DNA from: Ascaphus truei
Taxonomy: Eukaryota > Chordata > Amphibia > Anura > Ascaphidae
Assembly: GCA_036426205.1 (NCBI GenBank)
Contig: CM071568.1
Span: 228,452,897 to 228,516,896, forward strand
Length of the DNA stretch: 64,000 nucleotides
Direction of reading: 5' to 3'
The position numbers and the translations under genes were made by a program. Numbering within the stretch: the stretch's first letter is position 1; each line of letters opens with the position of its first letter. The notes beneath the pieces are model-generated. The model saw only the letters and a program-made list of their open reading frames with translations, made no database searches and had not been told where the DNA came from. Shown piece by piece: positions 1-11,769 of the stretch.

Positions 1-843
1 TTTGTACTGCCCTTTGGATAAATAGTTATTTTGAAAGCTTCTTGTACTTTCCCCAAATATATTTGTATATAGTTATCATATCCCCTCTTAGACGCCTCTT
101 TTCTAATGTAAATAAATCTAATTTAGCTGGCCTCTCCTCATAAGTTAGAATGCCCATCCCCTTTATTAATTTGGTGGCTCTTCTCTGCTCTCTAGTTCCG
201 TAATGTCTTTTCTTAGGATTGGTGCCCAAAATTGTACTCCATATTCAAGGTGTGGCCTTACTAATGCTTTGTAAAGGGGCATAATTATGTTTACTTCCCT
301 TCCATCCATTGCCAGTTTAATGCGTGATAAGATCTTGTTTGCCTTTGTAGCTACTGCATGACTTTGGGCACTATTGCTAAGCCTGCTGTGTACAAGCACT
401 CCTAAATCTTTCTCCATCAAGGATTCCCCCAATTTATCCCCATTTAATTTGTTATTCGCCTGTTTATTCTTGCATCCCAAATGCATAACCTTACATTTAT
501 CTGTATTCAACCTCATCTGCCATCTACCTGCCCAAGTTTCCAGGCTCTACAAATCCTTCTGGAGAGAATTTACATCCTGCTCTGATTCTACTACCTTACA
601 CAATTTTGTATCATCAGCAAAGATGGAGACTTTGCTCTTGATGCCAACCTCAAGGTCATTAATAAACAAGTTAAAAAGCAAGGGTCCCAGTACCGATCCC
701 TGAGGTACTCCACTCACAACCCTAGCCCAACCTGATGATACAATCCATTTTAGTAGGAGTGTGGTTACTCTCTTTGCTGCCAAAGGCCAGCAACGTATCG
801 CTTGGTAATATGCGGCTGACCCTTCTGGAAGCCATGAGGTCAA
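1..843 (-). mobile_element. CR1-like LINE, 3' part of reverse transcriptase, decayed
   Basis: Reading the minus strand, the translation carries the RT block VPQGSVLGPLLF, the catalytic FADD box (IFADDTKL), then the RT thumb and the C-terminal signature QRRATKLIKG...EKRRLRGDMITIYKY typical of CR1-group non-LTR retrotransposons. The family would encode an endonuclease/RT polyprotein that copies its RNA at a nicked target; only the RT second half is here, so the copy is 5'-truncated near 845. It is broken by an in-frame TAG at 547-549 and by a small deletion near 190-200, where the frame shifts between ITELE and REQRRATK. The 3' end lies outside the window. No TAC(A/T)GTA scars are seen inside it, suggesting a fairly young copy. 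Confidence 0.88.
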
Positions 844-1555
844 GTTTTAGCAGTAAGAGTTTGGAAGGCTCGGAATATGAGGTACCCAGATAGTCACAGC
901 TCCTGTGTGACTCTCACTTGATGGAACAGCAGATTAATGTTGAATTCACACATTTTGTGATATATTTGGCTACCGTAACTTGGACATGATATCATTCAAT
1001 CAGAAAGCTCAATTTCAGCAAGCCTCACAGAACACATGACCTTTCTATAGAGGTGTGGCACACCCTAAATTTACAGGCACCGGGCACTCCGATTGGCTCA
1101 GGCTGTTATGAATACACAAAATTCCCCTCCCAGACAACAAGTAGTCAGGGATACCGAGTCAGTGGTTAATATCTGTGTTATGATGTCCCATATGCAAACC
1201 ATTCAAAGATGTGTTAGCACTTATGAGCAGGATCAATGGAACCCTCCTCTCATTTTGTAATTAACACCTCACACAAGGGATTCCTGAAAGTCGTCAGCTT
1301 TTGCCCCCTACCATCCAAGAATCCCATGTGCACAAGAGGCAGCTTCCACTTCTAAAGAGAGGTAAAGCACATGGATTATATGAAATGTACAATATCCCCA
1401 AATGTATCGGCGCACTTGCAGGTTGCGCTTGCCATTTGCGAATGCACAGTCTGTGCTCGCCATTCACGCATGCATGGTCGGCGCCCGCTGTTTGCACATG
1501 CATGATATTTTTCCGGATTTTCCTGGAAAAAATATGGTCACCCTATGTTTTAATA
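844..1555. other. Unassigned stretch
   Basis: No recognised gene or repeat. Short open frames near 1300-1600 overlap on both strands and resemble no family I know. Confidence 0.5.
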
Positions 1556-1689
1556 ATATCCCTGCTTCAGCACAGGTGGCTCAATCAGTCTTCGACTGAG
1601 CCACTGATTTAGCCACCTGTGCTGAAGCAGGGATGTCCTCAAAAACTGACCTGTTGGTGCCCATCAAGGACTAGAGTTGGCCACCCCTG
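1556..1689. mobile_element. hAT-like MITE family A, partial copy
   Basis: A near-perfect hairpin (CCCTGCTTCAGCACAGGTGG pairing with its complement at about 1612-1632) is followed by the family's right end, GAGTTGGCCACCCCTG. Other copies lie at 40751, 58317 and 61373. This copy lacks the left terminal part, so no target duplication can be read. Non-coding and non-autonomous. Confidence 0.75.
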
Positions 1690-2083
1690 TCCTACAACAT
1701 CAAGAAAAATATGTCTATTTGCCATATGTACATTTTTAAATGCAGATATTTCCATATAGTGTATTTTTTACATCCATTTTACATCTTCTTGTGCATTTAA
1801 TTGTTTCCCCTTCTCAAATTTTATTTTCATCAAATACCTTATTTTTGGCCATACAACCATGCTAAAACTAGCTGGATTATAGAACAGGGTCACTTTTCTT
1901 TTTTTGTCGCGTTTTATTTGAAAATGCTGAGGTCTAATCACAAAGCTGTGAAGTTCTTATTTGTTAATGATGAATTAGTAATACTGCAGATTAAATAGAC
2001 CTATATTTTTTATTGCTACAGTAGTCACATATTGTCTGGTTAAAGAAGAAATATCGCCAGACAAAATAATTACCAGATTGTCA
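1690..2083. other. AT-rich unassigned stretch
   Basis: Nothing recognised. It holds one TAC(A/T)GTA heptamer near 2018. Confidence 0.5.
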
Positions 2084-2195
2084 AATTTGTCCCCGCGCAG
2101 GCGGGCGCTCACGCAGGCCACACACATTGTTGCAATGTGTCCCATCGTGGCTAGCGTGAGCGCGCACGCCCGCTCAGCGCCACCCTTGATGAGCC
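2084..2195. repeat. CpG-rich imperfect inverted repeat
   Basis: GCGGGCGCTCACGC near 2100 is mirrored by GCGTGAGCGCGCACGCCCGC near 2155-2175 around a loop containing ATTGTTGCAAT. GC-rich against AT-rich flanks, like the MITEs at 3118 and 3402, but the ends and target duplication are not clear. Confidence 0.4.
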
Positions 2196-3114
2196 CTAAG
2201 AAGCAAGTTGATACTTCTCTAAAGAAGCCTATTGGGAATCATCAATGCAACAAATGCTGGATATGCAGATATGTCTCATATAAAACAAAGATGATTGTTA
2301 AAAGAAAAATAAAAGGACAATTTGAGATCAAGAAAACTCCAATGTTGTGGTTCATGTTATTGAATGTACATAGGGGATTAAGCATACTATGCATAGCTGA
2401 ATGAGCGAGCCAAGCAAAGACATCAACTAGACTTTGTGGACACTTTGGGTATGTGTTTAATTTGTCTGTTTTGTTTGTGTGTTCTCTCTCCACAGGTAGA
2501 GAACACAGAGTTAACTCTTGCTCCAACCCAGGTTAGTCAGAGAAGGTAGCTGGGAATGTGTGTGTGTTAGTCAGGGAAGGTGAAGGGTGCCAGGGGGGTG
2601 GTAGAAATACTGTGATAATTACAAAATAGAGAGATTGACAGCACCCAAGATGCACTGAAACCCAATGTAATGATAAGGTTAAATATTGATTTTTTTTTAG
2701 GATTCTTCAAATTAAAATAAAGGTAAGATAAGTGTGTACACTGTGAGGAGAGTTATAATACAGTAAAATCATCAGAACAGGCACACAGCCTAAGGATGGT
2801 TAAATTGCCAGCACTCAAAGTAATAAAGAGTTGTTATTTGCTTGTGCCCTTATGTTATGTATTTATTGACTATTTGTAGCCTAATAAATCCACTCTTGGC
2901 GAGTTGTATACTGTATTTAATAATGCATCAGTCAATCCTTTGGAACTAGCATTAAGCAAAATAGTAAATTTAAGCAACACAGTGGTAATAAATGTTGCAC
3001 CGTGTTGCTTATCCTGAGGGATAATCCTAGATGCTGCAGCTAAATTGTATCGGAGTGTAACAAAATCAAATTTACACCGTTACCATCACAGACAAGTAGC
3101 TCAAACAATACCTC
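2196..3114. other. AT-rich unassigned stretch
   Basis: No recognised gene or repeat. TAC(A/T)GTA heptamers occur near 2759 and 2909. Confidence 0.5.
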
Positions 3115-3117
3115 TTA

Positions 3118-3398
3118 TGCCGCACTTATAGTGTGCGCGACGGCGACGCGATGGATGACTTCACCCGTCACCACCCGTGAAAGTTGTATTTCGCGTTGCA
3201 GCGACGTCGCAAGCGACCTGGCCATTGATTGGTTCAGAGGCTGTCATGTGGCGATAGCCTCTGAAAAATAAAATTCGACCGGCTTCCAAATTTTAGCGCC
3301 GCCACGTCGCTCCCGTCGTGTCGCGCTTACTATAAGTGCAAGCGACGGCGGCAATACATTTGTTTTGCTGCGCCGTCGCTGGCATTATTAGCACAGCC
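3118..3398. mobile_element. Harbinger-like MITE with TTA target duplication
   Basis: Terminal inverted repeats read GCACTTATAGTG at the left and end CACAGCC at the right, flanked by TTA on both sides (3115-3117 and 3399-3401). The interior is CpG-rich, with GCGACGGCG-type blocks. The same family has a cleaner copy at 41711-41909. A 3-bp TTA duplication is characteristic of PIF/Harbinger elements; the class assignment is inference since there is no coding capacity. Confidence 0.65.
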
Positions 3399-3401
3399 TT
3401 A

Positions 3402-3690
3402 GGCTACGGCCCCAGTCCTCCCAGCTGCACGCGCGCCTGGCGGCATGGCATAATGTGCAGAGACTACAGCCGTGTTCGGCGGTCTGTAGGGGAGCTCTAG
3501 GGGACCGCATGGGTGGGGCCTTGATGGGGGGCGTGGCTATGACAGGGCATATCTGCCCTGCCATTGGCTGCATGCCAACCACGTGTACGCGTTCCGGCAT
3601 GGGAAGACAAAATTCTTGTCTTCACTGCTAGTGTACGCGTCACAGCGCTTTGCACGCCCACACACACACAGCCACTGGGGCCTGCTCATA
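3402..3690. mobile_element. Second Harbinger-like MITE abutting the first
   Basis: Begins GGCTACGGCCCCAGTCC directly after the TTA that ends the previous element. A right end with ACTGGGGCC lies near 3676-3690. The left terminus resembles the ends of the 52307-52813 element (GGCTAAGGCCCCGC). GC-rich interior with a short hairpin around AAGACAAAATTCTTGTCTT. The right boundary is uncertain. Confidence 0.45.
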
Positions 3691-5100
3691 GAGGGCTGTG
3701 CTGTGGTGTGTGGCGTGCACGCTGTAGCGCACGCTGCCGTGACCACCAGGGACTCAACCTTATTATCCCTAGTGCAGTTTAATAATGACACAAAGGTTGG
3801 GTTCTTCTGTAGGAGTATTCAGTACAGACCTTTTACTTTTCTTGTAATACCCTCATCCCATATAAAGTAGTGAAGAGTTTGGGAATTTTGGGGATTATGG
3901 TAAAATAGGTTAGCAATGGGAGTTAGAGATCTGTCTGACAGAATAGTAGAAGCAGCATCTAAATAGTCCTAGATAAATGGTGCTATCTGTGCTAATGCAA
4001 TGGTTTAATAGATAAATGCTCCTGTCCTGTTCCTGTTCATAAGTGGCTCATTGCAAGTTAAATGCTTGCTAGTGCTGCCACAAAAATGCTACTCAGGAAT
4101 ACAGGGAGAAGAGAAAATTCTGCAGCGCATGGTCACTAGTACACACAGACCAACGCGTTCATCTCCCCAGCTAGCTTGACATCATCATTGTTGGTCAGAC
4201 TGCATCACCAACATACGTTTTGCTCGGAGGTTCTTCACAGGGGTAATCCTTTAGCTTGGACCATTTATCAAGGACTATTTAGATGCTGCTTCCACTATTC
4301 TATTAGACAGAGATCTCTAATCTCTATTGCTAACCTATTTGACCCTAATCCCACAAATGCCGGCCGTATTAGTTTTAAATATATAACATCATTTGTACAT
4401 TGGGTTTGAGTGCATATTGGGGTGGAGTCTTTCTCTCTCTCTCTCCAGGCCAAATGCCAGGACCAATTCTGATCAAATTTTGAGGATACCTTTCTGCCAT
4501 CCTAATTTAGATCTGCAAGAACAGTCAACCAAGTCCGTGCTGCCCCCATCTTGGATCTAATTGTTTGTTTTTTGAACCATGCTTGACCATTGTGATAGCC
4601 AAGAGCCGGCCTTTCTGGACAACTTCATTACCGGTGTCTCAACTGTCAGGGGAAACTAGGTTTATAATACCACCAATAATGTGAGAATTAAATTGGCCAG
4701 ACATTACCGTTTTTTAACTGAAGTTGGAAAATACTATAACAATTAGATGACAAAATCCACAAATTGATGACGTTTCATTTTTTGTTTTGCCGGTGTTTCA
4801 TTCCATGTTATGAATCTTTGTCCAATTAGGTTTACTTGCTCATCCCACAACGCGGTATAAAATATAGCATTTTCGTAGTGGTTAAAAACCATTATACCTC
4901 TTAAGGTTACAATATGTGAGCATATCAATGGTAGTAAAAATACCTTATGATTGGTTCATGAAAGTAGAAAAATAGACCATTTGTCTAGGCATTTTTTAGA
5001 GAAACAATGGAAACCCTCAACGTCTTTGTTTTACAGGTACAGAGCAAGTTCAGAAAAAGCTGAGAGGTGGAGAGAAGTTTCTTTGCAGACAAGGGAATGA
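3691..5100. other. Mostly unassigned; possible decayed hammerhead-like stretch
   Basis: At 4216-4240 the minus strand reads CTGTGAA...AAAACG, resembling a heavily decayed version of the hammerhead-like blocks at 60480 and 60991. CT-rich microsatellite near 4430. Otherwise nothing recognised; the short minus-strand frame at 4743-4928 matches no family I know. Confidence 0.35.
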
Positions 5101-5333
5101 TTTTAATAATAGCATGTTCTTGTATAGAGCTGCTAGTTTACATAACACTTTACAGAGACATTATGCAGGCACAGGTCCCTGCCACGTGGAGTTTACAATC
5201 TATGTTTTTGGTGCCTGAGGCACAGGGAGATAAAGTGACTTGCCCAAGGAGCTGACACCAGGAATTGAACCAAGTTCCCCTTCGTCAAACTCAGTGCCAG
5301 TCAGTCTTTACTCACTGAGCCGCTCCTTCTCCC
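5101..5333 (-). mobile_element. tRNA-derived CORE-SINE, minus orientation
   Basis: On the minus strand it opens with a tRNA-like head with A-box-like sequence (GGCTCAGTGAGT) and B box GGTTCAATTCC (complement of 5261-5271). A CORE-type middle (CTTGGGCAAGTCACTTTATC) follows, then a tail ending in CATGCTATTATT. These are the hallmarks of MIR-like SINEs transcribed by RNA polymerase III. Compared with the copy at 37764 it has lost about 8 bp (the TCACAAGG segment). Two more copies lie at 37764 and 46234. Confidence 0.8.
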
Positions 5334-6778
5334 ATTCTGGAGGTTGACTATACGTAAGCTTCTTGTTGTGATTCTTCTACATAATGTTTCCTGCATACTT
5401 ATCTGTGTTTCCGATCCACTCTTTTATTGTACATTTTGTAATTAAAGCATCAGCCAAGAAAATGTCATATGAATTATCTCCCACTCTCCTTATATTACAC
5501 ATGGCGAGAAAGTAAATTGAGAAAACTATACACAAATATTTAGTTGCATGTATAATTCTTATTTGAATGCGCCTCACCATGAGTTGCATAGGTTAACGTG
5601 CATCAGTACATAAAGAGAGAGGGAGACGCATTTAATTCAGGTCACCCTCTCCACCCACTCACTCTCTCCCGCCCCAACCAAAAACATTTCCAACTTCGCC
5701 AGCCTTGAGTACAGTAAGTGAAAAAGATTTGCAACATATTACCTGTCTATTTTTATCTTGCACTTTCTTGAATAGGATGCAAATACTTCATACATTTTGT
5801 TTATCCAAAGTTCTTAGTGCTATTAGCTGTTATAGTACTGGAGTATTGTATATTTATTTTCGGTTATGATGACTTTTAATAGAGTATACAGTGTTACTGA
5901 ACTTCTGTGTCGCAGGCTTCTTCCTGCAGCGAAGCTTTAGAAGATTTCCCCTGCAAATATTTTGGTTTAAATCCACAGATACTTTTTTTCTGCCACAGTT
6001 ACTGAGTATAAAAGAATCTAATTAATGTTACTGGTGCATTATGTTTTGGAACCTCAGTAAAAATTCTCGGAATCCCTCCATTATTCTGATATGTGACACT
6101 AAGTTGTTGGTAATAAAATATGGAATGTGAATGGAATAAATCACTATGGCAACGGTATGATATGCTAGGATGCAGCATCTGTGTGAAGGTTTTAAAACCA
6201 AAGGGCAGACAAGTTCAATTAAATAATAGAGATCCCATGTGAATCATCCCCTGCTGCTTTCACCTCTGCATTTTCGTAAGGAAACAAATCTACTATGCTA
6301 GCAAAAGAAAGGCGTATTTACAAGACAGGCTTCAAAAACTCTGGACCAGTGATTTTAAATGTAAACGTTTACAGTAAGTTCCATGCAAGCCCATCTTATT
6401 TTGAATCGTGGCGCAGATCTCAGCTCACTATTCTGCTATCTACCAGGAAAAACAGCTTGGATTTTTTTTCAGTTTAAATAAAAAATAAAAAACATACATG
6501 TACATACGTTTTAAAATAAACAAATGTTACAAGTGGCATAATTTCACTTGTATCCCTTCTATAAGGGGACAAGCTTTGATTGATGTGTATGATAGTTACT
6601 CCCTCCCCGTATGTCTGTGATAACAATGCCCTATGTAACATTGCACAGTACTTCACTGCCAACTATACATTTGAGTTGTGACAGAAGAGGCAACAGGGCT
6701 CCCCTTAAAAAAGCTAAAACCAGCCTATTGCCATCAGATACTCAATTTGTGGAAGAACTACTGTATGCATATATACCT
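5334..6778. other. Unassigned AT-rich stretch
   Basis: No recognised gene. TAC(A/T)GTA heptamers occur at 5710-5716, near 6370 and near 6759. Confidence 0.5.
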
Positions 6779-7460
6779 TGCAGAAAACAAGAAGAAAAAA
6801 CAGGCGCACTCCTAGTGTGATAAAGTATAAAACAGTATTTATGGGATTGTAAAATATAAAAAGCGCACTCACAAACAGAGTAAAAATAATAGCATTTATG
6901 AGATATACTCAATCGCCATGAAGCTGTGAAGGGAATGTATCAGCCTGTCCCGTTGGTGCCACCTCCGGTGCATCCGTTGTCTTAGCAAGGTGCACTGGAG
7001 CCACCGCAGCCGGATGATGTAATAATCAGCAACACGGTCAGAGACTCCCTCCAGATACACCTCCCACAGCTCTCACTGCTCACCAGCAGGCAACTGCAAA
7101 ACCGGAAGCAACAGCAGTCCCAAGCTATTTCCCAAAAGGGCGTTTCCCAAAGAGGCGAGTTTGTGGCTGACATTACTGCACGAACGGAGAGAGTACCTTG
7201 GAGCTGTTGCTGATTATTACATCATCTGGCTGCGGAGGCTCCAGTGCACCTTGCTGAACCAACGGATACACCAGAGGTGGCACCAACGGGACAGGCTGAT
7301 ACATTCCCTTCACAGCTTCAAGGCGATTGAGTATATCTCATAAATGCTATTATTTTTACTTTGTTTGTGAGTGCGCTTTTTATATTTTACAATCCCATAA
7401 ATACTGTTTTATACTTTATCACACTAGGAGTGCGCCTGTTTTTTCTTCTTGTTTTCTGCA
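6779..7460. mobile_element. Large foldback (palindromic) element
   Basis: Two arms of about 270 bp (6779-7053 and 7187-7460) are inverted copies at roughly 90% identity, around a loop of about 130 bp. The outer ends read TGCAGAAAACAAGAAG and its complement; the arms include GAGTGCGC blocks like those near the PLE-related segment at 45340. Flanks (ATATACCT / ATATCCTT) are only a possible target duplication. No coding capacity. It may be derived from PLE terminal repeats, but this is inference. Confidence 0.8.
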
Positions 7461-7768
7461 GATATCCTTGGGATTTGGTGATCCTTATATACGGGCAGCA
7501 AAACTCCAGTGGACTAAGTACATTTTTAAAAATTTCAACTGACATCTGGTTTTTATTTTATTTTTTATGTTTCATATTTTTTATTTTTGCTATAGATTTC
7601 AGTTGTTTTTATCACAAATTCGCCCTTTTGGGGATTCTTTGGTCAATAGCCTTGTTAACTCTATCTGATTTACACAGCTGATTTATCCTTATCAAGCTTC
7701 CTAAGGCACTACTCCAATTTGTTTGTTTTATATATATATATATATATATACATAAATACACACACATA
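7461..7768. other. AT-rich stretch with (TA)n
   Basis: T-rich sequence followed by a TA microsatellite at about 7729-7750. Nothing else recognised. Confidence 0.5.
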
Positions 7769-7976
7769 CAGCTCAACCCCATTATAACACGGTCCGTTAC
7801 AACGCGAATCCGCTTATAACGCGATGCAAGCGTGGCTCCCAATTTTTGTATTGATGAATACTTTACAACACAATTATTGGTATCTTAAATACTTTATTGT
7901 ACAATGCATACAATTGTACATTATTTCTAACGCGATCCGCTTATAACACGATGTGATTCTTTGGAGCCCAAGCACT
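7769..7976 (+). mobile_element. Tigger-like MITE, 3'-truncated copy
   Basis: Begins CAGCTCAACCCC after a TA. Contains AACGCGAATCCGCTTATAAC blocks and matches the complete inverted copy at 11335-11675. The right terminus is missing after GGAGCCCAAGCAC. TA target use and CAG ends fit Tc1/mariner-superfamily (Tigger/pogo-like) non-autonomous elements. Confidence 0.75.
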
Positions 7977-8201
7977 CCCCAGACAGTTCTTCTTAATACT
8001 GTGTTTTATATAATCAAACCAGGAATAGTAGGATGATATATAAGTGGATACTATGTTCTTACAAATCTTGCATTATTAATGGCAAACTGCAGTTTTGTAT
8101 TTACAATGGCACATTCATTCTTTGACAAAATCATGGAAATGAAATACAATAGAAAGCATATACAGTAACAGTATGCATATATGTGTGTGCAAAGACGATG
8201 A

Positions 8202-8655
8202 CAAGGGTTGCCACCTTCTAGTGAGGGCCAACACCCTAACCCCTCAAAAAAAATCCCTTACTTGGTGTGCCGTGTTGCGGAGGCGTCTCCCGGCATCCTG
8301 CTGCGATTCCCCTTCCAACTGCAGTGAACATGGCTGCGCGGCGTCAAATGATGCTGCGTTGCCATGGCAACGTGACGCCACGCAGCATCATGGTGTCACG
8401 TAGCATCATGATGTCACATAGCATCCGTTGCCATGGCAACACAGCATCATTTGACACCACGCAGCCATGTTCACTGCAGTTGAAGGGGGAATTGCAGGAA
8501 AATAACCGAGAATGCCGGAGACGCCGCCACACCACATTGCACCCCACTGCCACCCGGAGATTGATAAAGGCAACCCGTAGCCCGGAGGTAAGGGCCCGAA
8601 ACCCAAAGTTCCACAGCTTCGGAGAGCAGGGGCCCGGCAGCGGCAACCAGAAGTA
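8202..8655. mobile_element. hAT-like MITE family B with RFX-type palindromes
   Basis: Starts CAAGGGTTGCCACCTTCT, the terminus of the family whose complete copy is at 44057-44421. The middle is a large imperfect palindrome centred near 8399: both arms contain CAGTGAACATGGCTGCG and GTTGCCATGGCAAC (8358-8371 and 8427-8440). The right terminal repeat is not evident because G-rich tandem repeats follow. Non-coding. Confidence 0.65.
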
Positions 8656-9070
8656 AGTGGTAATTGTATTTTCGGTCGGATTAGTAATTGTATTTGTGTG
8701 GTAGGGTGGCAATTGTATTTGCCTATGGGAGGGTAATTGTATTTGTGGGGGGCAGTGGTAATTGTATCTGGGGGGTGTAGTGGTGTCTGTATTTGGGGGA
8801 CTAGTTTTGTATTGGGAGGGGGTATTATGTGGGTATGGGGTGGGGGGCAGTGTGGAAGGGGGAATTGTATGGCATTTGGAGGAATTGTGTGTGTGGCCAG
8901 CCAGCGGGAAATGAGTGTGAGGGGTGAATGAGTGTGAGGGGTGGTATTGAGGGAGCGGGATTGAGTGAGAGGGGGTAATTGAGTGATAGCGGCGTGGGGG
9001 GAGAGATAGCTGGTGTAAGAGAGGGAGGGGAAGAGCTAGTGAGGGAAAGAGCGAGAGGTGATAGACAGAT
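8656..9070 (+). repeat. G-rich degenerate tandem repeats
   Basis: Loose repeats of GGTAATTGTATTTG with runs of G give way to GAGTGTGAGGGG and GAGAGAGGGAG repeats. Very similar in style to the interior of the hAT element at 49621-50972. Several G-runs could form G-quadruplexes on this strand. The short open frames here are composition artefacts. Confidence 0.6.
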
Positions 9071-9636
9071 GGGGGAGAGAATTACAGGTGTGGGAGGGTT
9101 TGCAAGGCCGCCAACATGGGGGAGGGGGGTGTCAGGAAATCTGTCGGCAAACCTGTTTGTTTGTGTGTTAAGTGTGTGGAGAAAATAGGACCATGTTATT
9201 TATTTAACAGAGAAAGTTTTACTTTAAAACATTGGTGCCAGATGCCTGTCCACTGTTTTTGCCCTGTACCAAGTTACAGTACAGGTTACACTTCAACTGC
9301 CTGTTTTATATAATTGCCTCCCTATGAAAAACAAGTATCATAGTGTTACAAATACTGTATCAAGTCACCTACTGTACCGTACCCGTCAAATTGTAAGAGA
9401 GTAGCCGAGTAGATGCTTCAGGAACCACACTCACCTAACTCAAATAATATTTTTTTGACAGCAAAACAACATGGGTGCCAGAACAATTTCTGAATAAAGC
9501 AAGAAAAATGTTTTACAGATGTATACCACGCTAATGCACCCATTAGTGTGACGCTGTGCATCAAAGCTGCCGTGGCATTTAACTCAAGGTTTGATGCAGC
9601 GTCATTGAAATAAATGTTGATGCGTGCAACATGACA
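9071..9636. other. Unassigned stretch
   Basis: Nothing recognised. Three TAC(A/T)GTA heptamers lie between about 9275 and 9380. Confidence 0.45.
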
Positions 9637-9810
9637 CTTAGATTGTAAACTCTTCGGGGCTGGGACCGCCCTTCCTATTGTTACTGTCATGTCTGAAGCG
9701 CTTATTCCCATTGTGTGTTATATTATTATGTCACGTGTATTAGTGCTGTGAAGTGCCATGTACATAGATGGCACTATATAAATAAAAATATACATACATA
9801 CATACATACA
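9637..9810 (+). mobile_element. L2-type LINE 3' tail
   Basis: Starts AGATTGTAAACTCTTCGGGG and ends in CACTATATAAATAAA followed by (CATA)n. This matches the 3' tails at 14843 and, inverted, at 26892-27100, where the tail is attached to an L2-clade RT. No coding part remains. Confidence 0.7.
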
Positions 9811-11334
9811 CGCCACCGAGCGTCACATGATGCGTTTTTAGAACACAGTGGGGAATAACTTGACCTATATCTGTGTATTGAAAACCAATTGCAAATCTTT
9901 GTCTGTATGAAATACTCAGATTACACAGCTAACGTTTCCCAATGAAATGTATGCTCTATGTTTACCTGTGAATCTTGCACACACCTACAGAATTATCCGT
10001 TTATTTGTGCTGCTACAGTCATTTATTATAGTGCACCATTGGGGGTTATCAAATACTACTCACTGCAATCCCGGGGTGAAAGTACTGCAGAAACGGAAAA
10101 ACTAATTTCTCTCAAAATATTGTAAGTACTGTACTAGGATTTCTTTTCCTTGTTCTTACCCATTTTGCACCTTCGCAACGTGTTTCTCAACCGTATGCAC
10201 TGTTACAATAAGGTCTCTAGATAAGTACAATCTAGTACTTATATCAGTTACTGCACACCTGGTCTGTACACTGACTTTTGCTCCACAGACAGCTTTTTAT
10301 TCTCACCTCTCTTTCCTTTGTTTTTTTTTTCTAAACCAGGAAATGTGTGACTGTTATTTCTGCCTCAGCACTGATCTTATATTTCTTTATCTGGCCAGAT
10401 ACTTCCATATGACTAAGTGTGATGGGGTCTTTTAAACTCAAACAAAAATGACCAATAACTATTCGCTTTAAGTGCTAGATTGCTTAAAACCTTGTGATAT
10501 TTAAAAAAAATTTGCTCTATAAATTCTCAGACTAAATAAGTTATTTTAGGAAATGGCCTTCTCTTCAGTACAAGTAACTTCAAAGTAACGCGCAGTGTCC
10601 TAGTCTAATAAGATGTTTATCAAGTAGGAATTTAGGAGGAAGCATCTGGCACCTTTTCACTTTACACCTTTTGCACACACTGCAAACAGGGAGTATTGTC
10701 AATCACAATCCCCTTTATTACAAGCCTTTCACGGACAAGGTCAAGTAACATGTGGATATTGTGCATCTGGCAGTTGAGCTAAGGCCAAGTACAAATTCTC
10801 TTCCTTGAGTTGTGCGTTAGACATGATTAACTTAATAGAAGATGATTTAAATGAAATATAAAATATGTTGTCCCCTTATTTGTACTGCTGAGAGTATTGC
10901 TAAGTTTTGGGGAATATACAGAAAATGAAAGCGTTCTTAAAAAAAATCAGCATTGTTTTTTATAATGTTCCTTAGTGGTTATGCAAAGCAGTCGGTGAAT
11001 CTTTCGCCGATATTCACATTCGCTGGAAATATCCAAGCTCCTTTTAGCCGTGGATATCCATGGCAAAGTCTCAAAAACGCACATTCGCTATTGTTTTTTC
11101 TATCATTGGACATTCACAATCAAATGTGAGTGGACAGCAGACAGTGGATGTATATGCATATTCAAAATTGAATGTTTAAAATTAGTTTTGAGAGGAGTAT
11201 AAATAGTGGTGCAGCCTCCAGTCTAAGCCACTGTGTTCTTGGGTTTGGCTTGGTGTGGGTTACTTACTGGGTGGCTGCTGCTGTTACTGCTGTAGTACTG
11301 TACTGGTGCTTATGTTCACTTAATAAAACTAGTA
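9811..11334. other. Unassigned AT-rich stretch with a TATA-like motif
   Basis: No gene recognised. GTATAAATAGTGG at about 11199 followed by GCAGCCTCC resembles a core promoter. It sits just upstream of the MITE pair at 11335 and 11770, so it could belong to an older element split by them. One TAC(A/T)GTA near 10127 and one near 11298. Confidence 0.4.
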
Positions 11335-11675
11335 CAGCTCAAACCCGTTATAACTTGGTGCTTGGGGTCCAAAGAACCACATCGCGATATAAGCGGATCG
11401 CGTTAGAAAATTCTAGCCATTAACTTATACATGCTATCAATTTCGTATGTCTCATTTTTGCTTGCGATAATTGCAATACTATAGAATAACAATATAAAAA
11501 TAATGTACAATTGTATTGTTTCAATCTTTTATTGATGCATTGTACAATAAAGTATTTAAGACACCAATAATCGTGTTGTAAAGTATTCATAAATACGAAA
11601 ATTGGGAGCCGCGCTTGCATCGCGTTATAAGTGGATTCGCATTGTAACGGATCGCGTTATAAAGGGGTTGAGCTG
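11335..11675 (-). mobile_element. Complete Tigger-like MITE, TA duplication
   Basis: Ends CAGCTCAAACCCGTTATAAC and its complement GTTATAAAGGGGTTGAGCTG, flanked by TA at 11333-11334 and 11676-11677. Internal GCGATATAAGCGGATCGCG and GGGAGCCGCGCTTGCATCG match the copies at 7769 and 38416. No transposase; the 341-bp length and ends fit a Tigger/pogo-like internal deletion derivative. Confidence 0.85.
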
Positions 11676-11769
11676 TAGAAGCATTTGTGACTGACCTGAC
11701 CCCTGTCTATGTCCAGTCCCTGGGCTGGCGTCTGGGCTCTACTCTACTGACTGTGTCTATTGTCTACTG

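Noticed and set aside
11190..11330. TATA-like GTATAAATAG as the promoter of a host gene
   Set aside because: No open frame or splice signal downstream; the region is filled by MITEs.
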